Positions 42,246 to 54,900 of a stretch of 64,000 nucleotides of DNA are shown here, in pieces. The notes below the pieces were generated by a model. It searched no databases and had not been told where the DNA came from. It saw only the letters and a list, made by a program, of their open reading frames with translations. Source of the stretch: Terebella lapidaria (taxonomy: Eukaryota; Annelida; Polychaeta; Terebellida; Terebellidae). A program made the translations under genes and the position numbers. How positions within the stretch are numbered: the stretch's first letter is position 1; the number at the start of each line of letters is the position of its first letter. The stretch is from contig OX424563.1 in NCBI GenBank assembly GCA_949152475.1, forward strand, positions 37,954,120 to 38,018,119, given 5' to 3'.

Positions 42246-44525
42246 TTTTAGGTTACCGGACCTATGGTCCAATAACCTATTGCCGTGGCGTTGCATCCGT
42301 CGTCCGTCCGTTGTCGTCGTCGTCGTCGTCCGTCCACATTTTTAGGTTACCGGACCTGTGGTCCGTAACCTATTGGCATGGCGATGCGTCCGGTGTCGTC
42401 CGTCGTCCGTCATCATCGTCCGTCAACAATTTAATCTTCAAAGTTTACGATCGAATTTTTCTGAAATTTTGCACAAAAATGCCTAAAAATATTTCGAGAG
42501 GGAGGTATTTTTTAGTTTTTTGATTTTCGCATTTTTTTCTCAAAATCTGTTCAGTAACTTTTTTTTTATTGATGCATAACACTCCTCATATGTACCCCTG
42601 TGACACGTATAAATTTCGTTGCGCTTGAATCGCTCGAAGTGGGCCAAACTCGGCCCAAATGGGACTTTCCCATGTTAAATTCTCCTATGCTTTATAATGG
42701 GACACATTAAAGCCTAATATCTCACTTAATATTGAGATTAGAGACTAGGAATCAATTGTGGACATATAGGAAATGATATATGCTGAATATTGTCGTGACC
42801 TTGAATTTGACCTCTGACCTTGGTTTCAAGGTCAGAGCGGCCGTTTTCGTCGAAAAATGGCCAATTTTGGACTTCGACGGTCGTTTTCTCAAAATCTGTT
42901 CAGTAACTTTTTTTTCTTATAGATGAAAAACACTCCTCATATGTACCCCTGTGACATGTATAAATTTCGTTGCGCTTGAATCGCTTGAAGTGGGCCATTT
43001 TGGGCCCAAACTCGGCCCAAATGTGACTTTCCCATGTTAAATTTTCCTATGCTTTATAATGGCACACATTAACCCTAATATCTCACTTAATATTGAAATT
43101 AGAGACTAGGAATGAATTGTGGACATATAGGAAATGATATATACTGAATATTCTCGTGACCTTGAATTTGACTTTTGACCTCATTTTCAAGGTCACAGGA
43201 CAAAATGGCTAATATCTCGCGTATTATCGACTTTACAGCTTAGGAATCAGTTGTGAACATATAGGAAATGATATATGCTGAATATTCTTGTGACCTTGAA
43301 TTTGACCTTTGACCTCATTTTCAAGGTCACATGACAAAATGGCTAATATCTCGCTTATTATCGACTTTACAGTTTAGGAATCAATTGTGAACATATAGGA
43401 AATGATATATGCTGAATATTTTCGTGACCTTGAATTTGACCTTTGACCTCATTTCCAAGGTCGCAGGACAAAATTGCTAATATATCGCTTATTATCGACT
43501 TTACAGCTTAGGAATCAATTGTGAACATATAGGAAATGATATATGCTGAATATTCTCGTGGCCTTGAATTTGAGCTTTGACCTCATTTTCAAGGTCACAG
43601 GACAAAATGGCCAATATCTTGCTTATTAGCAACTTTACAGCTTAGGAATCGATTGTGAACATATAGGAAATGATATATGCTGAAAATTCTCGTGACCTTG
43701 AATTTGACCTTTGACCTCATTTTCAAGGTCACAGGACAAAACGGCCAATATCTTGCTTATTAGCGACTTTACAGCTTAGGAATCAATTGTGAACATATAG
43801 GAAATGATATATGCTGAAAATTCTCATGACCTTGAATTTGACCTTTGACCTCATTTTCAAGGTCACATGACAAAATGGCTAATATCTCGCTTATTATCGA
43901 CTTGACAGCCTAGGAATCAATTGTGAACATATAGGAAATGATATATGCTGAATATTCTCATGACCTTGAATTTGACCTTTGACCTCATTTCCAAGGTCAC
44001 AGGACAAAATGGCCAATATCTTGCTTATTAGCGCCTTTACAGCTTAGAAATCAATTGTGAACATATAGGAAATGATATATGCTGAATATTCTAGTGACCT
44101 TGAATTTGACTTTTGACCTCATTTTCAAGGTCAACAGGACAAAATGGCTAATATCTCGCTTATTATCGACTTTACAGCTTAGGAATCAATTGTGAACATA
44201 TAGGAAATGATATATTCTGAATATTTTAATGATATTGAATTTAACCTTTGACCTAAATTTCAAGGTCAGTCATTTTATTTTCAAAGTCAGATTACAAATT
44301 GGCTTATATCTCACTTATTATCAAATTTACAGCTTCGGGGTCCATAGTGAACATATAGGAAATGAATGCTGAATAGTTTGGTGATCTAGAATTTAACCTT
44401 TGATCCCATTTTCAAGTTTAGAGATATGGCGATTTCAGTGGTCACCTTGAATTTGACCTTCAACTTTCTCGGCTTAACTCTGTATATTTCTCCGGTAACC
44501 TTTCTAGCCCATTGGGCTAATTTTT
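42246..44525. mobile_element. Palindrome-ended element carrying a 134-bp satellite
   Basis: Two left-type termini (GGTTACCGGACC-TAT-GGTCC..AACC hairpins) lie at about 42251 and 42347, followed by (GTC)n-rich sequence. A right-type terminus (CCGGTAACC, then TTAGCCC..GGGCTAA hairpin) ends at about 44525. GGTTACCGG is an inverted repeat between the two ends. The class is unknown and no transposase is present. The same terminal pair bounds 48205-49160. Confidence 0.6.
42720..44360 (+). repeat. 134-bp satellite with nuclear-receptor-like half-sites
   Basis: From about 43120, eight to nine units are spaced 134 or 135 bp apart (AACATATAGGAAATGATATA at 43256, 43390, 43524, 43658, 43792, 43926, 44060, 44195). 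Each contains TGACCTTGAATTTGACC, then TGACCTTTGACCT in most units, then TCAAGGTCA. The units before 43070 are longer and more diverged. Confidence 0.92.
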
Positions 44526-44997
44526 ATCTTTAAAGTTTACGGTCCAATCTTTCTGAAAATTTGGGAAAAGATACCCTAAAGTAATTTGAGAAGGGTGTAT
44601 TTTTAAGTTTTTTTTTTTAATTTTTTTTCAAAATGGCGGCCGTTTTCGTCGAAAAACGGTCAAATTTGAACTTTGGCGGCCATTTTCTCAAAAACTGTCT
44701 GATCAGATTTCTCCTTATGTACCTCTGTGATGTGTATAAGTTTGGTTGCCCTTGAATCGCCGGTCTGCATATGGCGACCATTTTGAATTTTCGACGATTC
44801 GACAAAAAAATTTTTTCTGCCCAAATCGCATTACTATCCATTTTGGGTCATTTCTAGACAAAAATTTTTTTTTCACCCTTTGAAAAAAGTTTTCCCCACT
44901 TTTTTCCTTCATAATGGGAGCTGTCAGGACTACTCCTAGAACGCCTGAAGATAGAGCTTAGAAATTGGCACTTTCAAAAAACTGTTTGATCAGTTTT
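44526..44997. repeat. Dispersed module block
   Basis: Contains the TTTACGGTCCAATCTTTCTG module that follows left termini elsewhere, GGCGGCCATTTTCTC, and AATGGGAGCTG modules. Non-coding. Confidence 0.65.
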
Positions 44998-45754
44998 CAC
45001 TGTGGAGAGACTGGATGCACTAACGATCGTTAGTGCATCCCGCAATGGCGAACCCACTCGCGGTTCGTTTGATTTTCCTTCATTTTCCCGATAATTACGA
45101 TTGTGACCGATACGCCCATACATCTGCTGATTCTTATGCGCATGAAACAACCGTTCGTTGCAAATACATGACGATTTATGTTGGCTTGAGCATGAACAAC
45201 TCGTCTGAAAAAAAGCCGAAAGATTCCCTAACGATTGTTTTTGTAAAATCGAAGATTCACTAACGAACATGTGAAGATTCCCTAACGATCTTTTCTTCAT
45301 TAATTCAAATCTACGTTATTTAAATGTTGAACATGAAATAAGGTACCAATCAACATGTATTGATGTGTACAGATGATCTTCTAGTACAGATTTTCTATTT
45401 TTAATGTGACCTTCGCTAATTTATGTCGCATAAATCAACGAATTCACAATGGTGTATGATATGGACCTATTACAATATACACATATTAGGCCTATACCGT
45501 TAGGGAATCTCACTTTTGTCGTTGGTGAATCTTATCGCTAATTCTATTCCTCAACATATCTAAACAAAAAAGCGTGATCTGGTTGAAATAACTACGCATG
45601 TCTTTGACCAAAACACTAAGCTACCTTCAGAGTATCCATTTATCACAAATGGACCTATCATTTGATAAAATATGGTTAAAAACCAAACTGACCGTGTTTA
45701 CTGTCCGCCATTGCGAGATGCACTAACGATAGTGCATCCAGTATCACCACAGTG
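44998..45754. mobile_element. 757-bp TIR element with 6-bp target duplication
   Basis: Ends CACTGTGGAGAGACTGGATG and the inverted CATCCAGTATCACCACAGTG, with about 50 bp of imperfect inverted repeat reaching GCAATGGCG. AGTTTT lies on both sides (44992-44997 and 45755-45760). CTAACGAT-type motifs recur through the interior. No coding signal; superfamily not assigned. Confidence 0.82.
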
Positions 45755-46669
45755 AGTTTTGAGATTTTTGTTTCAAAACATTCTCCTTATGTCCCTTTAT
45801 GATGTGTATAGGTTTTGTTGCCCTTTAATCGCTGGTCTCCGTGTGGCGGCCATTTTGAATTTTTGACGAGTCGGCGAAAAAAAATTTTTTGCTCCAGATC
45901 GCATTACTATCCATTTTGGGCCATTTCTAGGCAATAAAAATTTTTCAGCCTTTGAAAAAAATTTTGGACTTGGAAAATTTTCGGCACTTTTTTCCTTCAT
46001 AATGGGAGCTGCCTGGACTGTACTCATAGAACGCTTGAAGATTATTAGCACTTTCAAATGGGAAGTCATATATCGCGATTTGTGAGGTGACCTCGAATTT
46101 TACCTTTGATGACCTTGAAAGGTCAAAACAGCCATTTTGGGTTCAAAAAATGCCCAAATTTGCCTCTACAGATGAAATGCTTGTAGTTGTAGATAGAGCT
46201 TAAGATTGCATTATGAGCATATAGGAATCATATATGGAACAACTGATGATAACCTTGAGCTTGACCTTGGATGACCTTGAGTGCTAAACGTCCGATGTGA
46301 AAAGTGTAGATTAGCCACTGAGGCTTAAACCCTTGCACATACAGGTTAAGATTGTGTATAAGCTTACATGAAGTCACGTATTTATAGCACATCTTTTGGT
46401 AACCTCAAATATGACCTTATATGTGACCTTGAAGGCCATTCTCACAGTCTGGCCTGACCTGACATGTGTAAATTGACCTCTACAGACAAAATACTTGTTG
46501 ATAGAGCTTTTATGTTTGTATTATGATGTCATATGCAGCATACCTAATGATGACATTGCAGTTCACAAACATGACCTTGATTGTTAAATCTCAAGGTCAT
46601 ATGTCAGTAATGTCACCCGCATTGCTTAAAACTAAAATTGTCCGGTAACCTATCTTAGCCCTTGGGTTA
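45755..46669. repeat. Dispersed module block
   Basis: The modules of 38341-41500 again (GTGTGGCGGCCATTTTGAA, ATAATGGGAGCTGCC, GACCTTGAAAGGTCA), ending in the CCGGTAACCTATCTTAGCCC terminus near 46641. Confidence 0.65.
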
Positions 46670-47030
46670 ATTTTTTCTATATCTAGGAAACAGTGTGTCG
46701 TAGAGCGAAACCGACGTTATTTTCGGACTCGTCACACTGGATAAACATTTCTTAGGGGTATGTCGGGTGAACTTGGCCCTAGGCCAAATTTTTTTTGCCG
46801 AGTCGGTGTTTTTCATTTTTGGCTATATCTCGGAAACGGAGCGTCGTAGAGCGAAACGGACGTTATTGTCGGACTCATGAAACTAGACAATCATGTCTTA
46901 GGTGTATATTGGGTGAACTTTGCCCTGGGCCAAATTTTTTTTCTGCTGAGTCGGCATTTTTCATTTTCGGCCATATCTCGTTTATTTTCATTTATATCTC
47001 AGAAACCGTTGTCTTAGAGTGAAATGGATG
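46670..47030 (+). repeat. ~140-bp repeat, second site
   Basis: Two to three units of the repeat at 41501-42245. Confidence 0.8.
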
Positions 47031-47094
47031 TATCTACGTAATAATTTTGGTTGCAGAATTGTCAGTAATAAACAGTTCACCTGTGATTGTGTAG

Positions 47095-48165
47095 TTATTC
47101 ACTTTACAGCTTGGGAATCAATTGTGGACATATAAGAAATGATATAAGCTGAATATTGTCATGACCTTGAATGTGACCTTTGACCTTATATTCAAGGTCA
47201 AAGCACAAAATGGCTAATATCTCGCTCATTATCGACTTTACAGCTTAGGAATCAATTAGGGACATATAAGAAATGATATATGTTGAATACCCTGATGACC
47301 TTGAATTTGACCTTTGACCTAATTTTCAAGGTCAAAGCACAAAATAGCTATTATCTCACTTATTATCGACTTTACAGCTCAGGAATCGATTGGGGACATA
47401 TAAGAAATGATATATGTCGAATACTCTGATGACCTTGAATTTGGCCTTGACCTAATTTTCAAGGTCAAAGCACAAAATGGCTATTATCTCACTTATTATT
47501 AACTTTAGAGCTCAGAAATCAAATGTGGACATATAGGAAATGATATACCAGGTGTGTTGAATATTCTGATGACCTCGAATTTGACCTTTCGCCTCATTTT
47601 CAAGGTCAGAGCACAAAATGGCTAATATCTCGCTTATGATCACTTTACAGTTTGGGAATCAATTTTGGACATAAGAAATGATATATGCTGAATATTCTCA
47701 TGACCTTGAATATGATCTTCGACCTCATTTTCAAGGTCAACACGCAAAATGGCTAATATCTCGCTTCTTATCGACTTTACAGCTTAGAAATCAATTGCGG
47801 ACATATGAGAAATGATATATGGTGAATATTCTGATGGCATTGAATTCGACCTTTGACCTCATTTTCAAGGTCAATAGACAAAATGGCTAATATCTTGCTT
47901 CTCTATTGATAGCTTGGGAACCAATTATGGACATATGAAAATGATATACACTGAATATACCGATGACCTTGAATTTGACCTTGACATTATTTTCAAGGTC
48001 AGAGCAGAAAATGGCTAATATGTTGCTTATCATCGACTTTACAGCATAGGAATCAATTGTGAATGTACTAGAAATGATATGCTGAATATTCTCGTGACCT
48101 TGAATTGACCAATGATCTTAGTTTCAAGGTCATGGGACAGAAGGCTACTATCTAAAATATATATT
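47095..48165 (+). repeat. 134-bp satellite, second array (diverged)
   Basis: About eight units related to 42720-44360, with ATAAGAAATGATATA in place of ATAGGAAATGATATA in many. Half-sites TGACCTTGA, TTTGACCTTTGACCT and CAAGGTCA are kept in most units. Confidence 0.88.
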
Positions 48166-48204
48166 GTCCGGTAACCTTTCTTAGCCATTGGGCTAATTTG
48201 ATTT

Positions 48205-48707
48205 ATAGGTTACCGGACCTATGGTCCGATAACCTATTGCCATGGCGTTGCGTCCAGCATCCGTCCGTCCGGGCATACCAGAAGGGTTCACGGGGATTTC
48301 TTAGGGGGAATAAAGCTGAAAACGCCCCACAACCACAGTTTAAGCCAAAAGTGCGGTTTTATGGGGATTTTTTCAGGACTTACGGGGAAAGTTAAGATAG
48401 GAAATTTAACATTGGGTCCGCCCGTAACGCCCATCCGTTCGCCCATCCGTTTGCACGTCCGTCCGTCCGTCGACGTCGTCGTCGTCCGTCCACATTTTGT
48501 CTTTTAAGGTTTACGGTCCAATCTTTCTGAAAATTTGGAGGAAGACACCTTGGAATAACTGGAGGAGGTATTTTTTATTTTTTTTATTTTTTTTCAAAAT
48601 TGCGGCCGTTTTTGTCAAAAAACGGTCAGTTTTGAACTTTGGTGGCCATTTTCTCAAAAACTGTCTGATCAGATTTGAGATTTTTGTTTCAACAAAAACT
48701 GATTATG

Positions 48708-48740
<33 letters not shown>

Positions 48741-49160
48741 TCAGATGACCATAAGTGCTAAATGTCCGATGTGAAATGTGTAAATTAGCCACCGAGGCTT
48801 AAACGCTTGCACCTACAGGTTTGGATTGTGTAAAAGCTTACAAGAAGTCATGTATTTATAGCACATCTCTTGGAGACTTCGAATATGACCTGATATGTGA
48901 CCTTGAAATCCAAATCTCACAACCTTGCCTGACCTGACATGTGTAAATTGGCCTCTACAGAGAAAATACTTGTTGATATAGCTTATATGTTTGTATTATG
49001 AACATATATGAAGTCATTTGCACTATTATGCAGCATACCTAATGGTGATATTCCAGTTCACAAAGATGACCTTGATTGGTAAATCTCAAAGTCATATGTC
49101 ACTTGCAATGCTCAAAGCCAAAATTGTCTGGTAACCTATCTTAGCCCTTGGGCCAATTTT
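48205..49160. mobile_element. Second palindrome-ended element
   Basis: The left hairpin terminus AGGTTACCGGACCTATGGTC begins about 48206, directly after the right terminus of the preceding unit (48168-48197). The right terminus TCTGGTAACCTATCTTAGCCC lies near 49128. It includes CGTCCGTCCGTC microsatellite and a TGACCT hexamer run. Confidence 0.6.
48706..48741 (+). repeat. (TGACCT)6 microsatellite
   Basis: Six perfect head-to-tail TGACCT hexamers, the complement of the AGGTCA half-site. Confidence 0.95.
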
Positions 49161-49361
49161 CATTGATATCTTGGATATGGTGTGTCGTACAGCCCGTGGC
49201 AAACATGTTATGAATATTATGAATAGTCTTAACACCGAAATGCCTCGAAGGCATCTTCACGCCCTAACGTCCAGTTTGTTTTGTTGCAGAAGTAAGTCTG
49301 GACTCTGGGGCTGGCGGAGTGACAGAGCAGAAACTGTAAACGGCTATCAATGAAACGTCAG
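49020..49361 (+). repeat. 342-bp module, copy 1
   Basis: GCACTATTATGCAGCATACC to ...CAATGAAACGTCAG, including a palindrome-element right terminus. It precedes a 17-bp array. A 60-codon frame beginning MDMVCRTARGKHV is shared by all three copies, but nothing else suggests coding. Confidence 0.93.
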
Positions 49362-51585
49362 TGTAACTGTGTGGTCAGTGTAACTGTGTGGTCTGTGTAA
49401 CTGTGTGGTCTGTGTAACTGTGTGACTGTGGTCTGTGTGACTGTGTGACTGTGTGATCTGTGTGATCTGTGTAACTGTGTGGTCTGTGTAACTGTGTGAC
49501 TGTGGTCTGTGTCACTGTGTGATCTGTGTGACTGTGTGGTCTGTGTGACTGTGTGATCTGTGTGAATGTATGGTCTGTGTAACTGTGTGGTCTATGTAAC
49601 TGTGGTCTGTGTAACTGTGTGACTGTGTGGTTTGTGTAACTGTGTGGTCAGTGTGATCTGTGTAACTGTGTGGTCAGTGTGGTCTGTGTGATCTGTGTAA
49701 CTGTGGTCTGTGTGACTGTGTGGTCTGTGTGGTCTGTGTGGTCTGTGTAACTGTGTGGTCTGTGTAACTGTGTGACTGTGTGGTCTGTGTAACTGTGTGG
49801 TCTGTGTAACTGTGTGGTCTGTGTGATTGTGTGGTCTGTGTAACTGTGTGGTCTGTGTGGTCTGTGTAACTGTGTGGTCTGTGTGACTGTGTGGTCTGTG
49901 TAACTGTGTGGTCTGTGTAACTGTGTGGTCTGTGTAACTGTGTGGTCTGTGTAACTGTGTGGTCTATGTAACTGTGTGACTGTGTGGTCTGTGTGGTCTG
50001 TGTAACTGTGTGGTCTGTGTGGTCTGTGTGACTGTGTGGTCTGTGTAACTGTGTGGTCTGTGTAACTGTGTGGTCTATGTAACTGTGTGACTGTGTGGTC
50101 TGTGTAACTGTGTGGTCTGTGTAACTGTGTAGTCAGTGTAGCTGTGTGGTCTGTGTAACTGTGTGGTCTGTGTAACTGTGTGGTCTGTGTAACTGTGTGC
50201 TCTGTGTGACTGTGTGGTCTGTGTAACTGTGTGGTCTGTGTAACTGTGTAGTCAGTGTAGCTGTGTGGTCTGTGTGGTCTGTGTGGTCTGTGTGACTGTG
50301 TGGTCTGTGTAACTGTGTGGTCTGTGTAACTGTGTGGTCTATGTAACTGTGTGACTGTGTGGTCTGTGTGGTCTGTGTAACTGTGTGGTCTGTGTAACTG
50401 TGTAGTCAGTGTAGCTGTGTGGTCTGTGTAACTGTGTGGTCTGTGTAACTGTGTGGTCTGTGTAACTGTGTGCTCTGTGTGACTGTGTGGTCTGTGTAAC
50501 TGTGTGGTCTGTGTGACTGTGTGGTCTGTGTAACTGTGTGGTCTGTGTGACTGTGTGGTCTGTGTGACTGTGTGGTCTGTGTGACTGTGTGGTCTGTGTA
50601 ACTGTGTGGTCTGTGTGACTGTGTGATCTGTGTAACTGTGTGGTCAGTGTAACTGTGTGGTCAGTGTAACTGTGTGATCTGTGTAACTGTGCGGTCTGTG
50701 TAACTGTGTAGTCAGTGTAGCTGTGTGGTCTATGTAACTGTGTGGTCTGTGTAACTGTGTGGTCTGTGTAACTGTGTGGTCTGTGTAACTGTGTGGTCTA
50801 TGTAACTGTGTGACTGTGTGGTTTGTGTAATTGTGTGATCTGTGTAACTGTGTGGTCAGTGTAACTGTGTGGTCAGTGTGGTCTGTGTGATCTGTGTAGC
50901 TGTGTGGTCTGTGTAACTGTGTAGTCAGTGTAACTGTGTGGCCTGTGTAACTGTGTGGTCTGTGTGACTGTGTGGTCTGTGTGACTGTGTGGCCTGTGTA
51001 TCTGTGTGGTCTGTGTAACTGTGTGGTCTGTGTAACTGTGTGGTCTGTGTAACTGTGTGGTCTATGTAACTGTGTGGTCTGTGTGACTGTGTGGTCTGTG
51101 TAACTGTGTGGTCTGTGTGACTGTGTGATCTGTGTAACTGTGTGGTCTGTGTGACTGTGTGATCTGTGTAACTGTTTGGTCTGTGTAACTGTGTGGTCAG
51201 TGTAACTGTTTGGTCTGTGTGACTGTGTGGTCTCTGTAACTGTGTGGTCTGTGTAACTGTGTGGTCTATGTAACTGTGTGGTCTGTGTAACTGTTTTCTG
51301 TGTAACTGTGTGGTCTGTGTAACTGTGTGGTCTGTGTAACTGTGTGCTCTGTGTGACTGTGTGGTCTGTGTAACTGTGTGGTCTGTGTAACTGTGTGATC
51401 TGTGTGACTGTGTGGTCTGTGTAACTGTGTGCTCTGTGTGACTGTGTGGTCTGTGTGACTGTGTGGTCTGTGTAACTGTGTGCTCTGTGTGACTGTGTGG
51501 TCTGTGTAACTGTGTGGTCTGTGTAACTGTGTGGTCTGTGTGACTGTGTGGTCTGTGTAACTGTGTGGTCTGTGTAACTGTAACT
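49362..51585 (+). repeat. 17-bp TG-rich satellite, block 1
   Basis: The unit TGTGTAACTGTGTGGTC is 8 + 9 bp (TGTGTAAC and TGTGTGGTC). Variants have GAC for AAC and ATC or CTC for GTC, and the submodules can be deleted or doubled. The minus strand is stop-free in all frames over long runs and encodes His/Thr/Gln/Ser repeats with a 17-residue period; I treat that as an artefact of the unit. Confidence 0.95.
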
Positions 51586-51927
51586 GCACTATTATGCAGC
51601 ATACCTAATGGTGATATTCCAGTTCACAAAGATAACCTTGATTGGTAAATCTCAAAGTCATATGTCACTTGCAATGCTCAAAGCCAAAATTGTCTGGTAA
51701 CCTATCTTAGCCCTTGGGCTAATTTTCATTGATATCTTGGATATGGTGTGTCGTACAGCCCGTGGCAAACATGTTATGAATATTATGAATAGTCTTAACA
51801 CCGAAATGCCTCGAAGGCATCTTCACGCCCTAACGTCCAGTTTGTTTTGTTGCAGAAGTAAGTCTGGACTCTGGGGCTGGCGGAGTGACAGAGCAGAAAC
51901 TGTAAACGGCTATCAATGCAACGTCAG
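51586..51927 (+). repeat. 342-bp module, copy 2
   Basis: Same length as copy 1. It shares derived bases with copy 3 (GATAACC, GGGCTAA, CAATGCAACG) against copy 1. Confidence 0.93.
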
Positions 51928-54900
51928 TGTAACTGTGTGATCTGTGTAACTGTGTGGTCTGTGTAACTGTGTAACTGTGTGACTGTGGTCTGTGTGACTG
52001 TGTGACTGTGTGGTCTGTGTGACTGTGTGACTGTGTGATCTGTGTAACTGTGTGGTCTGTGTAACTGTGTGGTCTGTGTAACTGTGTGGTCTGTGTGACT
52101 GTGTGGTCTGTGTAACTGTGTGGTCTGTGTAACTGTGTGGTCTGTGTAACTGTGTGGTCTGTGTAACTGTGTGGTCTGTGTGACTGTGTGGTCAGTGTGG
52201 TCTGTGTGGTCTGTGTGACTGTGTGGTCTGTGTAACTGTGTGGTCTGTGTAACTGTGTGACTGTGTGGTCTGTGTAACTGTGTGGTCAGTGTGGTCTGTG
52301 TGGTTTGTGTAACTGTGTGGTCAGTGTGGTCTGTGTGACTGTGTGGTCAGTGTGGTCTGTGTGGTCTGTGTAACTGTGTGGTCTGTGTGACTGTGTGACT
52401 GTGTGATCTGTGTGATCTGTGTAACTGTGTGGTCTGTGTAACTGTGTGGTCTGTGTAACTGTGTGGTCTGTGTAACTGTGTGGTCTGTGTGACTGTGTGG
52501 TCTGTGTGACTGTGTGGTCAGTGTGGTCTGTGTGGTCTGTGTGACTGTGTGGTCTGTGTAACTGTGTGGTCTGTGTAACTGTGTGACTGTGTGGTCTGTG
52601 TAACTGTGTGGTCTGTGTGGTCTGTGTGACTGTGTGGTCTGTGTAACTGTGTGGTCTGTGTAACTGTGTGGTCTGTGTAACTGTGTGATCTGTGTAACTG
52701 TGTGGTCTGTGTGACTGTGTTGCCTGTGTAACTGTGTGGTCTGTGTGACTGTGTGGTCTGTGTGACTGTGTGGTCTGTGTGACTGTGTGGTCAGTGTGGT
52801 CTGTGTGGTCTGTGTGACTGTGTGGTCTGTGTAACTGTGTGGTCTGTGTGACTGTGTGATCTGTGTGACTGTGTGGTCAGTGTGGTCTGTGTGGTCTGTG
52901 TGACTGTGTGGTCTGTGTAACTGTGTGGTCTGTGTGACTGTGTGGTCTGTGTGACTGTGTGATCTGTGTGAATGTATGGTCTGTGTAACTGTGTGGTCTA
53001 TGTAACTGTGTGGCCTGTGTGACTGTGTTGTCTGTGTAACTGTGTGGTCTGTGTAACTGTGTGGTCTGTGTGACTGTGTTGTCTGTGTAACTGTGTGGCC
53101 TGTGTAACTGTGTGGCCTGTGTGACTGTGTTGTCTGTGTAACTGTGTGGTCTGTGTAACTGTGTGGTCTGTGTAACTGTGTGGTCTGTGTGACTGTGTGG
53201 TCAGTGTGGTCTGTGTGGTCTGTGTGACTGTGTGGTCTGTGTAACTGTGTGGTCTGTGTGACTGTGTGGTCTGTGTGACTGTGTGGTCAGTGTGGTCTGT
53301 GTGGTCTGTGTGACTGTGTGGTCTGTGTAACTGTGTGGTCTGTGTAACTGTGTGGCCTGTGTGACTGTGTTGTCTGTGTAACTGTGTGGTCTGTGTAACT
53401 GTGTGGTCTGTGTGACTGTGTGGTCAGTGTGGTCTGTGTGGTCTGTGTGACTGTGTGGTCTATGTAACTGTGGTCTGTGTGACTGTGTGGTCAGTGTGGT
53501 CTGTGTGGTCTGTGTGACTGTGTGGTCTGTGTAACTGTGTGGTCTGTGTAACTGTGTGGTCAGTGTGACTGTGTGGTCTGTGTGACTGTGTGGTCTGTGT
53601 AACTGTGTGGTCTGTGTAACTGTGTGGCCTGTGTGACTGTGTGGCCTGTGTAACTGTGTGGCCTGTGTGACTGTGTGGTCTGTGTAACTGTGTGGTCTGT
53701 GTGACTGTGTGGTCTGTGTGACTGTGTGGTCTGTGTAACTGTGTGGTCTGTGTAACTGTGTGGTCCCTGTGACTGTGTGGTCTGTGTGACTGTGTGGTCT
53801 GTGTAACTGTGTGACTGTGCAGTCTGTGTAACTGTGTGGTCTGTGTAACTGTGTGGTCAGTGTAACTGTGTGGTATGTGTAACTGTGTGGTCTGTGTAAC
53901 TGTGTGGTCTGTGTAACTGTGTGGTCAGTGTGGTCTGTGTGATCTGTGTAACTGTGTGGTCTGTGTAACTGTGTGGTCTGTGTAACTGTGTGATCTGTGT
54001 AACTGTGTGGTCAGTGTAACTGTGTGGTCAGTGTGGTCTGTGTGATCTGTGTAACTGTGTGGTCTGTGTAACTGTGTGGTCTGTGTAACTGTGTGATCTG
54101 TGTAACTGTGTGGTCAGTGTAACTGTGTGGTCAGTGTGATCTGTGTAACTGTGTGGTCTGTGTAACTGTGTGGTCTGTGTGAATGTGTGGTCTGTGTAAC
54201 TGTGTGGTCAGTGTGGTCTGTGTGATCTGTGTAACTGTGTGGTTTGTGTGACTGTGTGATCTGTCTAACTGTGTGGTCTGTGTAACTGTGTGGTCTGTGT
54301 GACTGTGTGGTCTGTGTCACTGTGTGGTCTGTGTAACTGTGTGGTCAGTGTGGTCTGTGTGGTCAGTGTGGTCTGTGTGATCTGTGTAACTGTGTTTTCT
54401 GTGTGATTGTGTGGTCTGTGTGACTGTGTGGCCTGTGTAACTGTGTGGCCTGTGTGACTGTGTGGTCTGTGTAACTGTGTGGTCTGTGTGACTGTGTGAT
54501 CTGTGTAACTGTGTGGTCAGTGTAACTGTGTGGTCAGTGTGACTGTGTGGTATGTGTGACTGTGTGGTCTGTGTGACTGTGTGGTCTGTGTGACTGTGTG
54601 GTCTGTGTAGCTGTGTGGTCTGTGTGGTCTGTGTGACTGTGTGGTCTGTGTGACTGTGTGGTCTGTGTCACTGTGTAACTGTGTGGTCTGTGTAACTGTG
54701 TGGTCTGTGTAACTGTGTGGTCTGTGTGACTGTGTGGTCAGTGTAACTGTGTGGTCTGTGTAACTGTGTGGTCTGTGTAACTGTGTGGTCAGTGTGGTCT
54801 GTGTGATCTGTGTAACTGTGTGGTCTGTGTAACTGTGTGGTCTGTGTAACTGTGTGATCTGTGTAACTGTATGGTCAGTGTAACTGTGTGGTCAGTGTGG

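Noticed and set aside
41596..42296. Minus-strand frames of 77-86 codons with repeated PSVTSPEIT words
   Set aside because: These come from the ~140-bp tandem repeat, not from a protein family.
48706..48741. CRISPR-like or telomere-like repeat
   Set aside because: The hexamer is TGACCT rather than TTAGGG-type, only six units long, and embedded in a dispersed repeat. No spacer structure exists.
49171..49353. 60-codon ORF beginning MDMVCRTARGKHV, identical in three places
   Set aside because: The identity is explained by DNA-level repetition of the 342-bp module. There is no domain and no coding bias.
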